Shown here one piece after another: positions 9,494-19,957 of a DNA stretch of 64,000 bases. How positions within the stretch are numbered: the stretch's first letter is position 1; every line of letters begins with the position of its first letter. This DNA comes from Picosynechococcus sp. PCC 7003 (GTDB lineage Bacteria > Cyanobacteriota > Cyanobacteriia > Cyanobacteriales > MRBY01), in contig NZ_CP016474.1 in the NCBI RefSeq assembly GCF_001693255.1, positions 2,684,661 through 2,748,660 of the forward strand, read 5' to 3'. A model generated the notes under the pieces. It did not search any database, was not told the origin of the DNA, and worked only from the letters and a program-made list of their open reading frames with translations. The translations under genes were made by a program, and so were the position numbers.

Positions 9494-9523
9494 GGTTTAA
9501 AAAAGAATGAGGTTGTTGTGATC

Positions 9524-10756
9524 TTAGTGAATATTTTTGGCGATCGCCTGACCCGCGAGCCAACTGGTCGTCCAAGCACTCTGAAAATTAAAACCCCCAG
9601 TGATCCCATCAATGTCGAGCACTTCTCCAGCGAAATAGAGACCCGGACAACAGCGACTTTCGAGGGTTTTAAAATTGACTTCCTTCAGGGAAACACCGCC
9701 ACAGGTGACAAATTCTTCCTTGAAAACGCCTTTCCCTTGGATGCTGTATTGGCCTTGGGTGAGTTCCTGACAGAGGACATTTAATTGTTTCTTTGATAAA
9801 TCCGCCCAGTTTTGATCGGTGGTTATCCCTGCATACTGCGCCAAGCTTTGCCACAGGCGCTTGGGAATGTCCACCGGGGCCAGGGTCGTAATTTTCTTTT
9901 TGGGATGTTGGGTTTTAAAGGTTTGGATTTGTTGACGGAGGGTTTCTGGGTTGATGTCAGGGAGCCAATTGACCGTGAGGGGCATTGTGTAACGGTGTTC
10001 GGCTAACGTGCGCGCCCCCCAAGCCGAGAGTTTCAAAACCGCTGGCCCACTCAGGCCCCAATGGGTGATTAGCAGTGGCCCCGTTTGCACGAGTTTTTTC
10101 TTGGCATCTAGCTTAATACTCACAATGGCCTTGGGCACACTCACTCCAGCTAAACCCTGGAGACGGGGATCATTAATCTGAAACGTAAATAACGATGGTT
10201 GCGGCGGCACAATCTTGTGGCCCAAGGTGGCAGCGAATCGATGGCCCGAAGGATGACTCCCCGTGGCTAACAAAATGCAGTCGGCAGAAAGGCGATCGCC
10301 CCCCTTAAGATTCACTTGAAATTGCGCGGTTTCATCTTTAACAATGCTTTGAACCACGGCCCCGGTGCGACATTGAATTTTTGCCTGGGTGGCAGCTCGC
10401 AAAAAAGCCTGAATAATCGTTTCGGAATCATCCGTCACCGGGAACATCCGCCCATCGGCTTCGGTTTTGAGCTGAACACCCTCCCCCTTGAGCCAGGCGA
10501 TCATGTCTCGGGGCTGAAACTGACTAAAGGCCCCCCGCAACTCCCGCTGGCCCCTCGGATAGGCTTTGATTAATTCCACGGGATCAAAGCAATGGTGGGT
10601 GACATTACAGCGGCCGCCCCCAGAAATTTTTACTTTGCTGAGAAATGTTTTGCCCGCTTCGAGGATGATCACCTCTAACTTTGGGTTCGCCCGGGCAGCG
10701 GCGATCGCCCCAAAAAATCCCGCCGCCCCACCGCCAACGACGATTAATTTTGCCAT
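9524..10756 (-). CDS. BaiN/HI0933-type NAD(P)/FAD-dependent oxidoreductase
   Basis: A 410-aa flavoprotein. The FAD-binding N-terminus reads LIVVGGGAAGFFGAIAAAR and is followed by the family signature GGGRCNVTH. The C-terminal GLYFAGEVLDIDGITGGFN is the typical last FAD motif of the HI0933 family. Some members reduce unsaturated bile-acid intermediates, but most are uncharacterised, so the substrate is unknown here. It precedes tldD on the same strand and follows a small membrane-protein gene by six bases, suggesting a three-gene transcript. Confidence 0.9.
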   Translation of the reverse strand: MAKLIVVGGGAAGFFGAIAAARANPKLEVIILEAGKTFLSKVKISGGGRCNVTHHCFDPVELIKAYPRGQRELRGAFSQFQPRDMIAWLKGEGVQLKTEADGRMFPVTDDSETIIQAFLRAATQAKIQCRTGAVVQSIVKDETAQFQVNLKGGDRLSADCILLATGSHPSGHRFAATLGHKIVPPQPSLFTFQINDPRLQGLAGVSVPKAIVSIKLDAKKKLVQTGPLLITHWGLSGPAVLKLSAWGARTLAEHRYTMPLTVNWLPDINPETLRQQIQTFKTQHPKKKITTLAPVDIPKRLWQSLAQYAGITTDQNWADLSKKQLNVLCQELTQGQYSIQGKGVFKEEFVTCGGVSLKEVNFKTLESRCCPGLYFAGEVLDIDGITGGFNFQSAWTTSWLAGQAIAKNIH

Positions 10757-10762
10757 GGTTCG

Positions 10763-10969
10763 TTAGTAATTCTTTGTCCACTCCAGTCCATAGAGGATCC
10801 CAGAAAGGAGCGTCAGGAGCAACATGATATTAATAATGCCCCCCGGCAATAGCGTAAAGGGTGGCACCCCAAACCCCCGCAAAATCCAGAGCAGCAGAAA
10901 GCAGACGAGGCAAGTGATGAAGAGGTAGAGAACACCGGAAGAATTGGAGCGATTCACAAGGCGACACAC
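10763..10969 (-). CDS. Small two-helix membrane protein, hypothetical
   Basis: A short frame encoding two hydrophobic helices (LYLFITCLVCFLLLWILRG and ILPGGIINIMLLLTLLSGI-like) joined by a short loop, ending in LEWTKNY. The frame is open up to 11044, but that start would leave only 24 bp to leuB on the opposite strand. GTG 10969 or GTG 10957 is therefore more plausible; AGGAG lies upstream at about 10983-10987. I recognise no family. It sits six bases before the BaiN-type gene and is probably cotranscribed with it. The coding call is supported mainly by gene spacing and the clean transmembrane pattern. Confidence 0.55.
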   Translation of the reverse strand: MCRLVNRSNSSGVLYLFITCLVCFLLLWILRGFGVPPFTLLPGGIINIMLLLTLLSGILYGLEWTKNY

Positions 10970-11068
10970 CGGGTCAAATAACTCCTCTAGTCTAACATTC
11001 GCCCCTTGGGGCCGCCCAAAACCCGCTATCATAAACAGTTGCAAAAATATCTAGATCAACACCCTCCT

Positions 11069-12154
11069 ATGACCCAGCAATACCGGATCACCCTCCTCCC
11101 TGGCGATGGCATTGGCCCCGAGATTTTGGCCGTGGCCGTAGATGTTTTAAAAACCATCGGCCAACAATTTGATCTAGAGTTTGTCTTTACCGAAGCTTTG
11201 ATGGGGGGTGCGGCCATTGATGCCACCGGAGAACCCCTCCCCCAAAAAACCCTAGATATTTGCCGTGCCAGTGATGCGGTATTGTTTGCGGCGATCGGCG
11301 GCTACAAGTGGGATAATCTGCCCCGGGAGCAACGGCCAGAAACGGGGCTATTGGGCCTGCGTGCCGGTTTGGGTCTGTTTGCGAATTTACGTCCGGCAAC
11401 AATTCTGCCGCAGCTCATTGATGCCTCGACCCTAAAGCGGGATGTGGTTGAAGGGGTCGATATTATGGTGGTGCGGGAACTCACCGGCGGCATCTATTTC
11501 GGGAAACCTAAAGGTACTGTCACCCTAGAAACGGGCGAAAAACGGGGTTTTAATACGATGGTCTATGACGAGTCGGAGGTGGATCGTATTGCGAAAGTCG
11601 CCTTTGAGATTGCCCAAAAACGCAACCATCGCCTCTGCTCTGTGGATAAGGCGAACGTCCTCGATGTGTCGCAACTATGGCGCGATCGCCTCAATTTGAT
11701 GGCCGAAAACTATCCCGATGTGGAACTGTCCCATCTGTATGTCGATAATGCCGCCATGCAGTTGATCCGCGCACCGAAGCAGTTTGACACCATTGTCACG
11801 GGGAACTTATTTGGCGATATTCTTTCCGATGCCGCTGCCATGCTCACAGGGAGTATTGGCATGTTGCCCTCGGCCAGTTTGGGCGCGGATGGCCCTGGAG
11901 TTTATGAACCGGTGCATGGGTCTGCGCCAGACATTGCGGGGCAAGATAAGGCCAACCCCCTGGCGATGGTGCTCAGTGCGGCGATGATGTTGCGTTACTC
12001 CTTTGACCAACCGGAAGCAGCGGCAAAAATTGAACAGGCGGTACGAACGGTGCTCGACCAAGGCTTCCGCACGGGGGATATTATGTCCGAGGGGATGACT
12101 CTCCTAGGTTGTAAAGGCATGGGCGAAAAACTCCTGGCGGCTCTCACTGCTTAG
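11069..12154 (+). CDS. leuB: 3-isopropylmalate dehydrogenase
   Basis: A protein of about 361 aa, the usual length for LeuB. It starts [20 protein letters not shown] and contains the LeuB-specific ELTGGIYFG and the Mg/substrate motif [18 protein letters not shown], then [20 protein letters not shown]. It catalyses the NAD-dependent oxidative decarboxylation of 3-isopropylmalate in leucine synthesis in the cytoplasm. The ATG at 11069 immediately precedes the conserved N-terminus; the longer frame reaches into the divergent small-protein region. No other leu genes are adjacent, which is common in cyanobacteria. Confidence 0.96.
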   Translation: MTQQYRITLLPGDGIGPEILAVAVDVLKTIGQQFDLEFVFTEALMGGAAIDATGEPLPQKTLDICRASDAVLFAAIGGYKWDNLPREQRPETGLLGLRAGLGLFANLRPATILPQLIDASTLKRDVVEGVDIMVVRELTGGIYFGKPKGTVTLETGEKRGFNTMVYDESEVDRIAKVAFEIAQKRNHRLCSVDKANVLDVSQLWRDRLNLMAENYPDVELSHLYVDNAAMQLIRAPKQFDTIVTGNLFGDILSDAAAMLTGSIGMLPSASLGADGPGVYEPVHGSAPDIAGQDKANPLAMVLSAAMMLRYSFDQPEAAAKIEQAVRTVLDQGFRTGDIMSEGMTLLGCKGMGEKLLAALTA

Positions 12155-12358
12155 GTCTTACCCTGGGCGTTGATGCCGGGAAAAAATTCGGTGAGTCATT
12201 TTTAAAAAATGCTTTTTGGCCATGGGGAACCTGAACTTTTCGAGACGGATTCCCCTACTGTCAAATTCTCCAGACAAAAATACAATAAATAGGTAAGTTC
12301 TAGGGTTTCTTTTCGGAGAAGCGATGGGACTTTATCTTAATATTTATTGTTCTGTCCT

Positions 12359-14953
12359 ATGCAACCCACCAACCCGAATCAATTTACCGAAAAAGCTTGG
12401 CAGGCGATCGCCCAAACGCCGGACATTGCCAAACAAAATCAGCAGCAGCAGATCGAATCCGAACATCTGATGCAGGCGCTGTTGGAGCAAGATGGCCTCG
12501 CAAAAAGTATTTTTACTAAAGCTGAAATTCCCCTAGGGAGACTCCGGGAAAGAACCACCAGTTTCATCACTCAGCAACCCAAAATAGCCCAGCCGAGTGA
12601 ATCGGTTTATTTAGGGCGGAGTTTAGACACCCTCTTAGACCGGGCTGAACAGCATCGCAAATCCTTTGGGGATGACTTTATTTCCGTTGAACATTTAATT
12701 CTGAGCTATGCCAAAGATGACCGCTTTGGCAAAAATCTGTATCAGGAATTTGACCTCACAGAAAACAAACTAAAAACAATCATTACGCAAATTCGAGGCA
12801 ACCAAAAGGTGAGCGATCAAAACCCCGAAGGGAAATACGAATCCTTAGAAAAATATGGCCGGGATTTAACGGAATTGGCCCGCAACGGCAAACTCGACCC
12901 GGTCATTGGTCGCGATGATGAAATTCGGCGCACGATTCAAATTCTCTCCCGCCGCACCAAAAATAATCCAGTTTTGATCGGGGAGCCGGGGGTTGGTAAA
13001 ACGGCGATCGCCGAAGGCTTGGCCCAAAGAATTATCAACCGAGATGTGCCAGAATCCCTCAAGGATCGCACCCTAATCGCCCTGGACATGGGATCTTTGA
13101 TCGCCGGGGCAAAATATCGCGGTGAATTTGAAGAACGCCTCAAAGCAGTCTTAAAGGAAGTCACCGATTCCGAAGGGCAAATTATTCTCTTTATCGACGA
13201 AATCCACACCGTTGTCGGCGCTGGCGCAACCCAGGGGGCCATGGATGCCGGGAACCTGCTCAAACCGATGCTGGCCCGGGGTGAACTCCGCTGTATTGGC
13301 GCGACGACCCTCGATGAATACCGCAAATACATCGAAAAAGATGCGGCCCTCGAACGGCGCTTCCAGTCGGTGATGGTCAATGAACCCAATGTGGTGGATA
13401 CCATCTCAATTCTGCGAGGCCTGAAGGAACGCTACGAAGTACACCATGGGGTCAAAATTGCTGACACAGCCCTGGTGGCGGCAGCGATGCTCTCGAACCG
13501 GTACATTAGCGATCGCTTTTTGCCCGACAAGGCCATTGATCTGGTGGACGAAGCCGCAGCCAAACTAAAGATGGAGATCACCTCCAAGCCGGAGGAACTC
13601 GATGAAATTGACCGGAAAATTCTCCAGTTGGAAATGGAAAAACTCTCCATCCAAAAGGAAAAAGATGAAGTTTCCCTAGAACGGCTCGCCAAACTCGAAA
13701 AGGAACTCGCCAACCTCAAGGAAGAGCAGTCCCAACTCAATGCCCAATGGCAATCGGAAAAAGAATTTATCGACAAAATTCGCTTTCTTAAGGAGGAAAT
13801 TGACCGCACAAACCTAGAAATTCAGCAGGCCGAACGCAACTATGACCTCAACAAGGCCGCAGAGTTACGCTACGGTAAGCTGACGGAACTGCAACAAAAA
13901 ATCAAAGACATTGAAAGCAGTCTCGCAGCCCAACAGGTCACTGGGGACTCTCTATTGCGGGAAGAGGTGATCGAATCGGATATCGCCGAAATCATTTCAA
14001 AATGGACAGGCATCCCGATTAGTAAATTAATCGAATCGGAAAAAGAAAAACTACTCCACCTCGAAGCAGAACTCCACCATCGGGTTGTCGGTCAAGAAGA
14101 AGCCGTCACCGCCGTTGCCGAAGCGATCCAGCGATCGCGCGCTGGACTCGCCGATCCGAACCGTCCCACGGCCAGCTTTATTTTCCTCGGGCCGACGGGG
14201 GTCGGGAAAACGGAACTCGCCAAAGCCCTCGCCCAATTTCTCTTTGATACCGAGGAAGCCCTAGTGCGGATCGATATGTCTGAGTACATGGAGAAACACG
14301 CCGTTTCCCGGTTGATGGGAGCACCTCCAGGGTATGTGGGCTACGAGGAAGGAGGCCAGTTAACGGAAGCGATTCGCCGTCGCCCTTACTCGGTGATTCT
14401 CTTTGACGAGATTGAGAAGGCTCACGCCGATGTGTTTAACGTGATGCTGCAAATCCTGGATGATGGTCGCCTCACCGATTCCCAGGGGCGGACAGTAGAC
14501 TTTAAAAACACTGTGATCATCATGACCAGTAATATCGGCTCCCAATTTATCCTTGATATCGCCGGGGATGACAGCCGTTACGAGGAAATGCGGAATCGGG
14601 TGATGGACGCAATGAACGCGAACTTCCGACCGGAATTTCTCAACCGCATCGATGAACTGATCATTTTCCATGGTCTGCAAAAGGATCAGCTCCGTTCCAT
14701 TGTTCAACTCCAGGTTAATCGCCTCGCTGAACGCCTCGCGGAACAGAAGATCAGCATCCAACTCACCCCAGAAGCCTATGATTTCATTGCGGAGGTGGGC
14801 TATAACCCAGTCTATGGTGCGAGACCCCTGAAGCGGGCCGTCCAAAAATATGTCGAAACGGCGATCGCCAAAGGCATCCTCAAGGGTGAATTTAAAACGG
14901 GCAGTGCAATTACCGTCGATGTGAAAGACGAAAGACTCGTTTTCCAAGGCTAA
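12359..14953 (+). CDS. clpB: ATP-dependent chaperone ClpB
   Basis: A protein of about 864 aa with the full ClpB layout: an N-terminal double Clp repeat (1-145), a first AAA+ module with Walker [10 protein letters not shown] (about 208-216) and Walker B LFIDEIH, a long coiled-coil M domain (about 405-530), and a second AAA+ module with GPTGVGKTE and the GYVGYEEGG pore loop. It disaggregates proteins together with DnaK. The sequence is close to the ClpB1 heat-tolerance protein of Synechococcus as I recall it; cyanobacteria usually have a second, essential ClpB elsewhere. ATG 12359 starts the conserved [14 protein letters not shown]. No CIRCE operator is visible upstream. A hairpin follows at 14982. 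Confidence 0.96.
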   Translation: MQPTNPNQFTEKAWQAIAQTPDIAKQNQQQQIESEHLMQALLEQDGLAKSIFTKAEIPLGRLRERTTSFITQQPKIAQPSESVYLGRSLDTLLDRAEQHRKSFGDDFISVEHLILSYAKDDRFGKNLYQEFDLTENKLKTIITQIRGNQKVSDQNPEGKYESLEKYGRDLTELARNGKLDPVIGRDDEIRRTIQILSRRTKNNPVLIGEPGVGKTAIAEGLAQRIINRDVPESLKDRTLIALDMGSLIAGAKYRGEFEERLKAVLKEVTDSEGQIILFIDEIHTVVGAGATQGAMDAGNLLKPMLARGELRCIGATTLDEYRKYIEKDAALERRFQSVMVNEPNVVDTISILRGLKERYEVHHGVKIADTALVAAAMLSNRYISDRFLPDKAIDLVDEAAAKLKMEITSKPEELDEIDRKILQLEMEKLSIQKEKDEVSLERLAKLEKELANLKEEQSQLNAQWQSEKEFIDKIRFLKEEIDRTNLEIQQAERNYDLNKAAELRYGKLTELQQKIKDIESSLAAQQVTGDSLLREEVIESDIAEIISKWTGIPISKLIESEKEKLLHLEAELHHRVVGQEEAVTAVAEAIQRSRAGLADPNRPTASFIFLGPTGVGKTELAKALAQFLFDTEEALVRIDMSEYMEKHAVSRLMGAPPGYVGYEEGGQLTEAIRRRPYSVILFDEIEKAHADVFNVMLQILDDGRLTDSQGRTVDFKNTVIIMTSNIGSQFILDIAGDDSRYEEMRNRVMDAMNANFRPEFLNRIDELIIFHGLQKDQLRSIVQLQVNRLAERLAEQKISIQLTPEAYDFIAEVGYNPVYGARPLKRAVQKYVETAIAKGILKGEFKTGSAITVDVKDERLVFQG

Positions 14954-14981
14954 ATTGCATCCCGATCTTTCCTATCGTTCA

Positions 14982-15009
14982 GGGGGCGTTCTACGGAGCG
15001 TCCTCTTTT
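14982..15009 (+). terminator. Probable terminator after clpB
   Basis: A GC-rich inverted repeat (GGGGGCGTTC pairing with GGAGCGTCCTC, including G-U pairs) starts about 28 bp after the clpB stop and is followed by a short T-run. It also separates clpB from the convergent yoeB gene. Confidence 0.55.
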
Positions 15010-15026
15010 CGCATCTGGGAAAAATT

Positions 15027-15281
15027 TTAGTAGTGGTAGCGGCATTGGGCGATTTCTACAGCAGCTTCAGTTACCCGGTAAGCAAGGCGATGTTCAGCGG
15101 TAATTCGACGCGACCAGTAGCCGGATAAGGCGTGCTTCAGGGGTTCGGGTTTGCCTGTTCCTTCGTAGGGGGTGCGCAAAATTTCCTTGATTAAACCGTT
15201 GATGCGCCGCAGAATCTTTTTATCGGTTTTTTGCCAATAGAGATAGTCGTCCCAGGCATTTTTTGCAAACACCAATTTCAT
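15027..15281 (-). CDS. yoeB: YoeB-family mRNA interferase toxin
   Basis: An 84-aa protein, the exact length of E. coli YoeB. It matches the family closely at the C-terminus: GYWSRRITAEHRLAYRV and the terminal CRYHY. The residues known to be catalytic in YoeB (Glu46, Arg65, His83 and the terminal Tyr84) all fall at the same numbers here. YoeB binds the ribosomal A site and cleaves mRNA when free of its antitoxin. The start codon overlaps the stop of yefM by four bases, the normal arrangement of this operon. It lies between clpB and a damaged restriction-methylase gene. Confidence 0.93.
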   Translation of the reverse strand: MKLVFAKNAWDDYLYWQKTDKKILRRINGLIKEILRTPYEGTGKPEPLKHALSGYWSRRITAEHRLAYRVTEAAVEIAQCRYHY

Positions 15282-15529
15282 TCGAGCAAATCCTTTTCTA
15301 ACCCTTGACCACCTTCGAGTTGGGCGATCGCCTCTAGTAGTCGCTTGGCATTTTGGGGAGAACGGATTAAGTAGGCCGTTTCCTCTAGGGCTTCGTAGTC
15401 TTCGAGGGACATAATCACAACCGCGTCATTATTTTTCCGGGTGACGATGACTGGGGCATGGTCTTGGCACACCTGCTCCATGGTTTTGGCGAGATTTTGA
15501 CGGGCATTGGTATAGGATATGGCTTTCAT
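15278..15529 (-). CDS. yefM: YefM/Phd-family antitoxin
   Basis: An 83-aa antitoxin of the Phd/YefM family. The N-terminal DNA-binding part reads MKAISYTNARQNLAKTMEQV and is followed by HAPVIVTRKNNDAVVIMSLEDYEAL; the C-terminal tail (YLIRSPQNAKRLLEAIAQL) is the YoeB-neutralising segment in relatives. It would repress its own promoter alone and more strongly in complex with YoeB. A strong AGGAGG lies at 15535-15540, five bases upstream of the ATG, and two operator hexamers abut it (see the regulatory entry). Confidence 0.93.
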   Translation of the reverse strand: MKAISYTNARQNLAKTMEQVCQDHAPVIVTRKNNDAVVIMSLEDYEALEETAYLIRSPQNAKRLLEAIAQLEGGQGLEKDLLE

Positions 15530-15539
15530 GGCGACCTCC

Positions 15540-15577
15540 TGTACAGAAAAATGTACAGCTCAAGTTTAATCGATCAA
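15540..15577 (-). promoter_or_regulatory. yefM-yoeB operator and overlapping promoter
   Basis: Two TGTACA hexamers (15540-15545 and 15552-15557) stand with centres 12 bp apart, just upstream of the yefM ribosome binding site. TGTACA is the core motif bound by the E. coli YefM-YoeB complex, where, as I recall, the same 12-bp spacing is conserved. A plausible promoter on the minus strand has -35 TTGATC (15577-15572), a 16-bp spacer and -10 TACATT (15555-15550), so the -10 box lies inside the operator, as expected for autorepression. Confidence 0.75.
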
Positions 15578-15616
15578 CAAGAGGCGATCGCCTTTCGGCA
15601 TTCCTTAAGGTTTCAT

Positions 15617-18600
15617 CTAAAATTTTGGTGCTGGGATCGGCATTCGGGGCGGTGCTGTTTTCCACATGAGCGCGATCTCTTCGGGGGTGAGTTGATAGGC
15701 TTGGTTCACCAGATCGGACACGCGGATTTCATGGGCTAAAATCTCGGCTTTGCGTTGTTGGATCTGGGGGGCATATTCGTTGTAAGCATTTGTGAGTTCT
15801 TTATTCTGGGCAATGCTCAGGCTAGATCCTTTGGGGCGACGTTTTTTGATTTCCTGTTTAAAGTCTTCAATGCTCAGGGCAGAAAAATCTTCAAGTTTAT
15901 TGCCTATTTTTTCGATATTCATTTCTACTCGCAACCAATCTAAAACATCTCGATAGGCTTCTTGGTTGAGTTTTGTTAGTTCAATTAATTCACTCACTCT
16001 TTCTTCTGTCTCCACACGAATTGAGTCAAGAGGCTCAACTATAGGAATATTTAACATATACTTTTTTTTGAGTCGTAAGGCTTCATCTTTTCCGTGAGGC
16101 GTATTTCGCCATAAATATGACCACATTAAAGGAGAGTTTAGAATTCCAAGTTTCCACAAGTCATTGGTCTCTAGACAAAAGCAAGTCATTTCTGGAATGC
16201 TATTTTCTAGAGAAAGGCAAAATTGTGAATTAAATGATAAATCTTTCCAGAAAATATTTGCTTGAGTAAACGTATCATAATAAGCACATGACCTTAATTC
16301 CCACCAAAATAATCCTTGATCAGATCTCTTTTTAAGATCAGTTTTGTATTCAATAAAATGGCTATATATGGAAGGAAAAGAATTACGAAAAATGTCTTCT
16401 GCACTAGAAATATTTTGTGCTTGACTCCATTCCCATAAGTGATTAGCACTAGATTTTATCAAAATAAGATATGTTTGGTCGTGTAGAGTATGCCATCTAG
16501 ATAATCCATTACCTCGAAAATATGGAACAATCAAGTTATTTGCTTTTGGATCTGAATTCACTAGCTTTTGTCGCTTTATGTCATCAATCAAATAAGCATT
16601 ATTAAAACCTGTTTTAATTCCACATAATAATTGTTCTTTGAGAAAGCCCTTTAAAGGAATACCGATCGCCCGAATTTTAGCCATCAGATCATCCACTTCC
16701 TGACGTTCCAGACTCCAAGCTCCATGGGAAAAACGATCTTGTTTAACTTGATATCCTTCGTTGTTGACATATTGCGTCAAATTCAAATCTGCCAGTCGCT
16801 CCCGTGGCACCGGACAAATTAAAGTCGGCGATTTTGGCGTTGCCGCTTTTTTTTCCTCCGGCTTTTTCACCACCACAATACAAGGAAAAGTATCCGCATC
16901 CTTAAAAATTGGCGCATGACCAAAATCAATAATTTGCTCGACCTCTGTTTTTTCTGCAAAGAACTTCCTGAGAGGTTCACCATAGCCCGCCCGTAACCAC
17001 TTATTTGTCACGATATAGGACATCATTCCCTGGGGTTTGAGCAGCTTAACGCCCTTCTCATAAAAATACACATAGAGATCCGCCACCCCGTCATAACATT
17101 CATAATGCTGCTCTAAATAGGGCTTAAACGGCGATAACAGTTCCTGCCGCACATAGGGCGGATTGCCAATTACAACATCAAACCCACCATCCGCCATCAC
17201 CTCAGGAAACGCCTTTTCCCAATCAAACGCCTTCGGGTCATATTGAGTATCCGCAACAATCGAATTACCCGCCTTAATATTGCCATCCAAATTCGTCAAC
17301 CGTTGCCCCTTTTCCGCCGTATGGAGCCACAAAGAAAGCTTGGTAATTTCCACCGACTCCGCCGATAGATCCACCCCATATAAATTCTGGGTCAAAATTA
17401 AACTACTCAGATCAAATAAGTCCGGTGTATTTTGTGTTTTTTGATATTGAGCTAAATTCTCATTCGCTTCCTGATATTTGCGCTGGAGAAACTGTAACGC
17501 CGCAATCAGGAAAGCCCCCGAACCACAGGCCGGATCAAGAATCCGAATTTTTTGTAAAATCTCTTTAATATAAATCTGCCAAAATTTACGATTTTTCGCA
17601 TCGAAAGACCTAAGTTTTTTGATTTCTGGCCGTTCCCAAATGGCTTCTTTTTTCTGTTCTAGGTATTCCCCAATGGTGGTCTCGACAATATAGGTCGTCA
17701 CCCAGGCTGGCGTATAAAAAACACCGTCTTTTTTCCGTTTTCCCTTTTTGGCATCGTAGGGCTGGTGATTGGCGATCGCCTGAAGCTCTTCTAAGTCCGT
17801 AACGGATTGCTCAAAAATATGACCCAACACATTCACCGACACCTCAGAATCAAAATCGAACCGAGTTAATTCCTTAAAAGAGGTACATAGCTCATCCGGT
17901 ACAGTGAGCAGTTGATCCACAAGCGGATCTGGCTTAAAAAGTCCCCCGTTATAACCCGCAATGGGCGGATTATCATTGCCTTGGTCAACCCAACGAAACA
18001 CAGCCTTGTAATTATGCCAAATCGGCTGAGGATTATAGGGATCTTTATAATCGTGGGCTTCCTTTAAAGTATTGTTGGGCAACAGTAAACGATCTTCACA
18101 GAATGCCACAAAGAGAACCCGATCTAAAATCCTTTGGGCTGCCTCAATAATGGCCGCATTTTTATCCTGAAGATCTGTGGGTGCCGTATCCCGAAAATGC
18201 TGCACTAACCGCTGACGAACATTTTTATATTCCTTATAAAGATCATTCGTTATCTCCTCCTCCTTTGCCTCCGACGTTTTCAGCAGCTTATCAATCACCG
18301 TTTCTGTATTGGGCTGAGTTGCCTTCGGAAGAAAATTCTGCCGACAGAGTAAAAAATAAAATCGCTTAAAAACAGCTAAATTAGCCAAATCCTTCAAGAA
18401 AAAACATTCATAATTAGAAGGAGTTTTGAGGGTGTGATAGAGCCTAATTTCTTGGTAATTAGACACTAAAATCCATTGACAGCCTTCCGTATAATTCGCG
18501 TATCGCCACCCCTGATGAACTGGGGACTCCTTCCCTTTGGGGGCATGATCCAGATTAACTTTCGCCCCTTTCAACTCAATCGGCGCAACGATCCGCCCCG

Positions 18601-18939
18601 TCAGCTTGACTTCCCCTTTTTTGCCTGTAGTTGCCGTAAACAAACCCAAAGCCGCATCCGCAAACCCACCGCCACCATTAACATTTTTTCTGGGTGAATC
18701 TCCCAAGCCTCTCCCTCTCCGGTGGTAATGCCCTTGTAGCCTAAGACTTCCCGAAAAATATCCCCTAAAAATTCACCGTGTAACGACGTTTCTTTAATCT
18801 TTGTGAGGGTGCCGCTCGCTTCTGTCTTCACCCATTTCTGAATAATGCCGTGTTTTTGTTCTAGATCTTCTGGAAAAATAAATGACTTAACGGCTTGACG
18901 TAGGGTTTTTTCGTGGAAGAGAGACGTTTGGCTAACCAT
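15617..18939 (-). pseudogene. Type IIG (Eco57I-like) restriction endonuclease-methyltransferase, frameshifted near the N-terminus
   Basis: Two overlapping frames make one gene. The 5' part (18939 to about 18690) encodes about 85 residues ending in EAWEIHPEK. The protein then continues in another frame as NVNGGGGFADAALGLF, without a start codon better than TTG 18706. A run of six A (coding strand, 18689-18684) joins them; one extra A would restore a single protein of about 1107 aa. The long part holds a PD-ExK-like nuclease core (FADAALGLF, then PIELKGAK), adenine-methylase motif I DPACGSGAFLIAAL, motif IV NPPYVRQE and a C-terminal AT-rich specificity region (about 15960-16650). It may be a dead gene, a phase-variable gene, a slippage product or an assembly error. 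yefM-yoeB lies just downstream. Confidence 0.85.
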
Positions 18940-19123
18940 TCTGAAACTGAGGGGCTCTAGAAAGCTTCTTTCTCCCCATTCTATGACCTTCCTGGTTGAT
19001 CACTCCCCACAGCTCATCCGCTAAACCGAGGCGATCGCCTACGAGAGTTAAGTTAAGGTTGCTTTCATTTTTATTTCTCCGGCACAATGGAAGACCGTGC
19101 AGTGTAGTCAGGGTAATGTAACG

Positions 19124-19957
19124 ATGGCCAGTCAGTGGGAAAATTTTCTAAAAAATCTGGGGAACTGGCGCGGTTCCTTTGCAGGGGTAAATCTGGATGG
19201 AGAGATCACCACGGAAGTCCCTTCCATTTTGACCCTGTCGCTCATAGACGGGAACCGAGATAAAGTGCTGTTTACCCTACGGCGCTTTGAAAATGGCGGT
19301 TACGACAGCGAACCCACCAGCAATATGTCCCAGGAATTTACCGGCTTGGGGCGACACACGATGTTTTTCGATACGGGATCTTTCTCGAAAGGCTCTATGT
19401 GTTTGTCGTCCATTTCATCCTTTATCGCCGAATATGGGTTTATCAAAGGCGATCGCCGCATGCGGATGGTGCAAATGTACGGTGATGCGTTTACCTTCAA
19501 TAAGCTAGTGTTTATCCGGGAATTTCGGAAGGGAAGCAATGCCCAGGAGCGGCCAGCACTAACCGTTGAACAACTTTTAGGTACCTGGGAAGCGGAATAC
19601 CACGTTTACACCCCCGACCTTGATCCCCCCAAAGTGCACCAGAGCCGCTTAAGCCTCAAAAAAGAGGGCGATTATCTCCACCAGACCCTCGAATTAGAAC
19701 ACCAAACCATCGCCTCTAAAGGGCAGATCCAAGGCAACACAATTCGTTTTACGGAAGGCAGTACGCCCCGCAATTTGGTGCTGTTACCCGATGGCGCTTC
19801 GATGAATGTGTCCCCCCAATTAGCCCAACGGCAGGCTTTTTTCGTGGAAGCGGGTTGGCTCGTCAGCGACAACGAACGGCAACGAATCATGCGCAACTAC
19901 AACGACCGGGGTGAATGGGTTAGTTCGACGTTGATTTTTGAGCGACGGGTGGCCTAG
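19124..19957 (+). CDS. DUF3598 family protein
   Basis: A protein of about 277 aa that resembles the cyanobacterial DUF3598 family, whose fold is related to lipocalin/fatty-acid-binding proteins and the CpcS-type phycobiliprotein lyases. Seen: SQWENFLKNLGNWRGSFAG at the N-terminus and a second half that repeats the pattern (LLGTWEAEYHVYTPD). ATG 19124 directly precedes the conserved tryptophan-rich start. A ligand or pigment role is possible, but nothing in the sequence proves it. Its last 38 bases overlap the end of the convergent CHAD gene. Confidence 0.82.
   Translation: MASQWENFLKNLGNWRGSFAGVNLDGEITTEVPSILTLSLIDGNRDKVLFTLRRFENGGYDSEPTSNMSQEFTGLGRHTMFFDTGSFSKGSMCLSSISSFIAEYGFIKGDRRMRMVQMYGDAFTFNKLVFIREFRKGSNAQERPALTVEQLLGTWEAEYHVYTPDLDPPKVHQSRLSLKKEGDYLHQTLELEHQTIASKGQIQGNTIRFTEGSTPRNLVLLPDGASMNVSPQLAQRQAFFVEAGWLVSDNERQRIMRNYNDRGEWVSSTLIFERRVA

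Noticed and set aside
12155-12358. CIRCE or other heat-shock operator upstream of clpB
   Set aside because: No TTAGCACTC-N9-GAGTGCTAA-like inverted repeat is visible in the gap.
14360-14947. A 195-aa minus-strand open frame
   Set aside because: It is fully antisense to the second AAA+ module of clpB and shows no family features.
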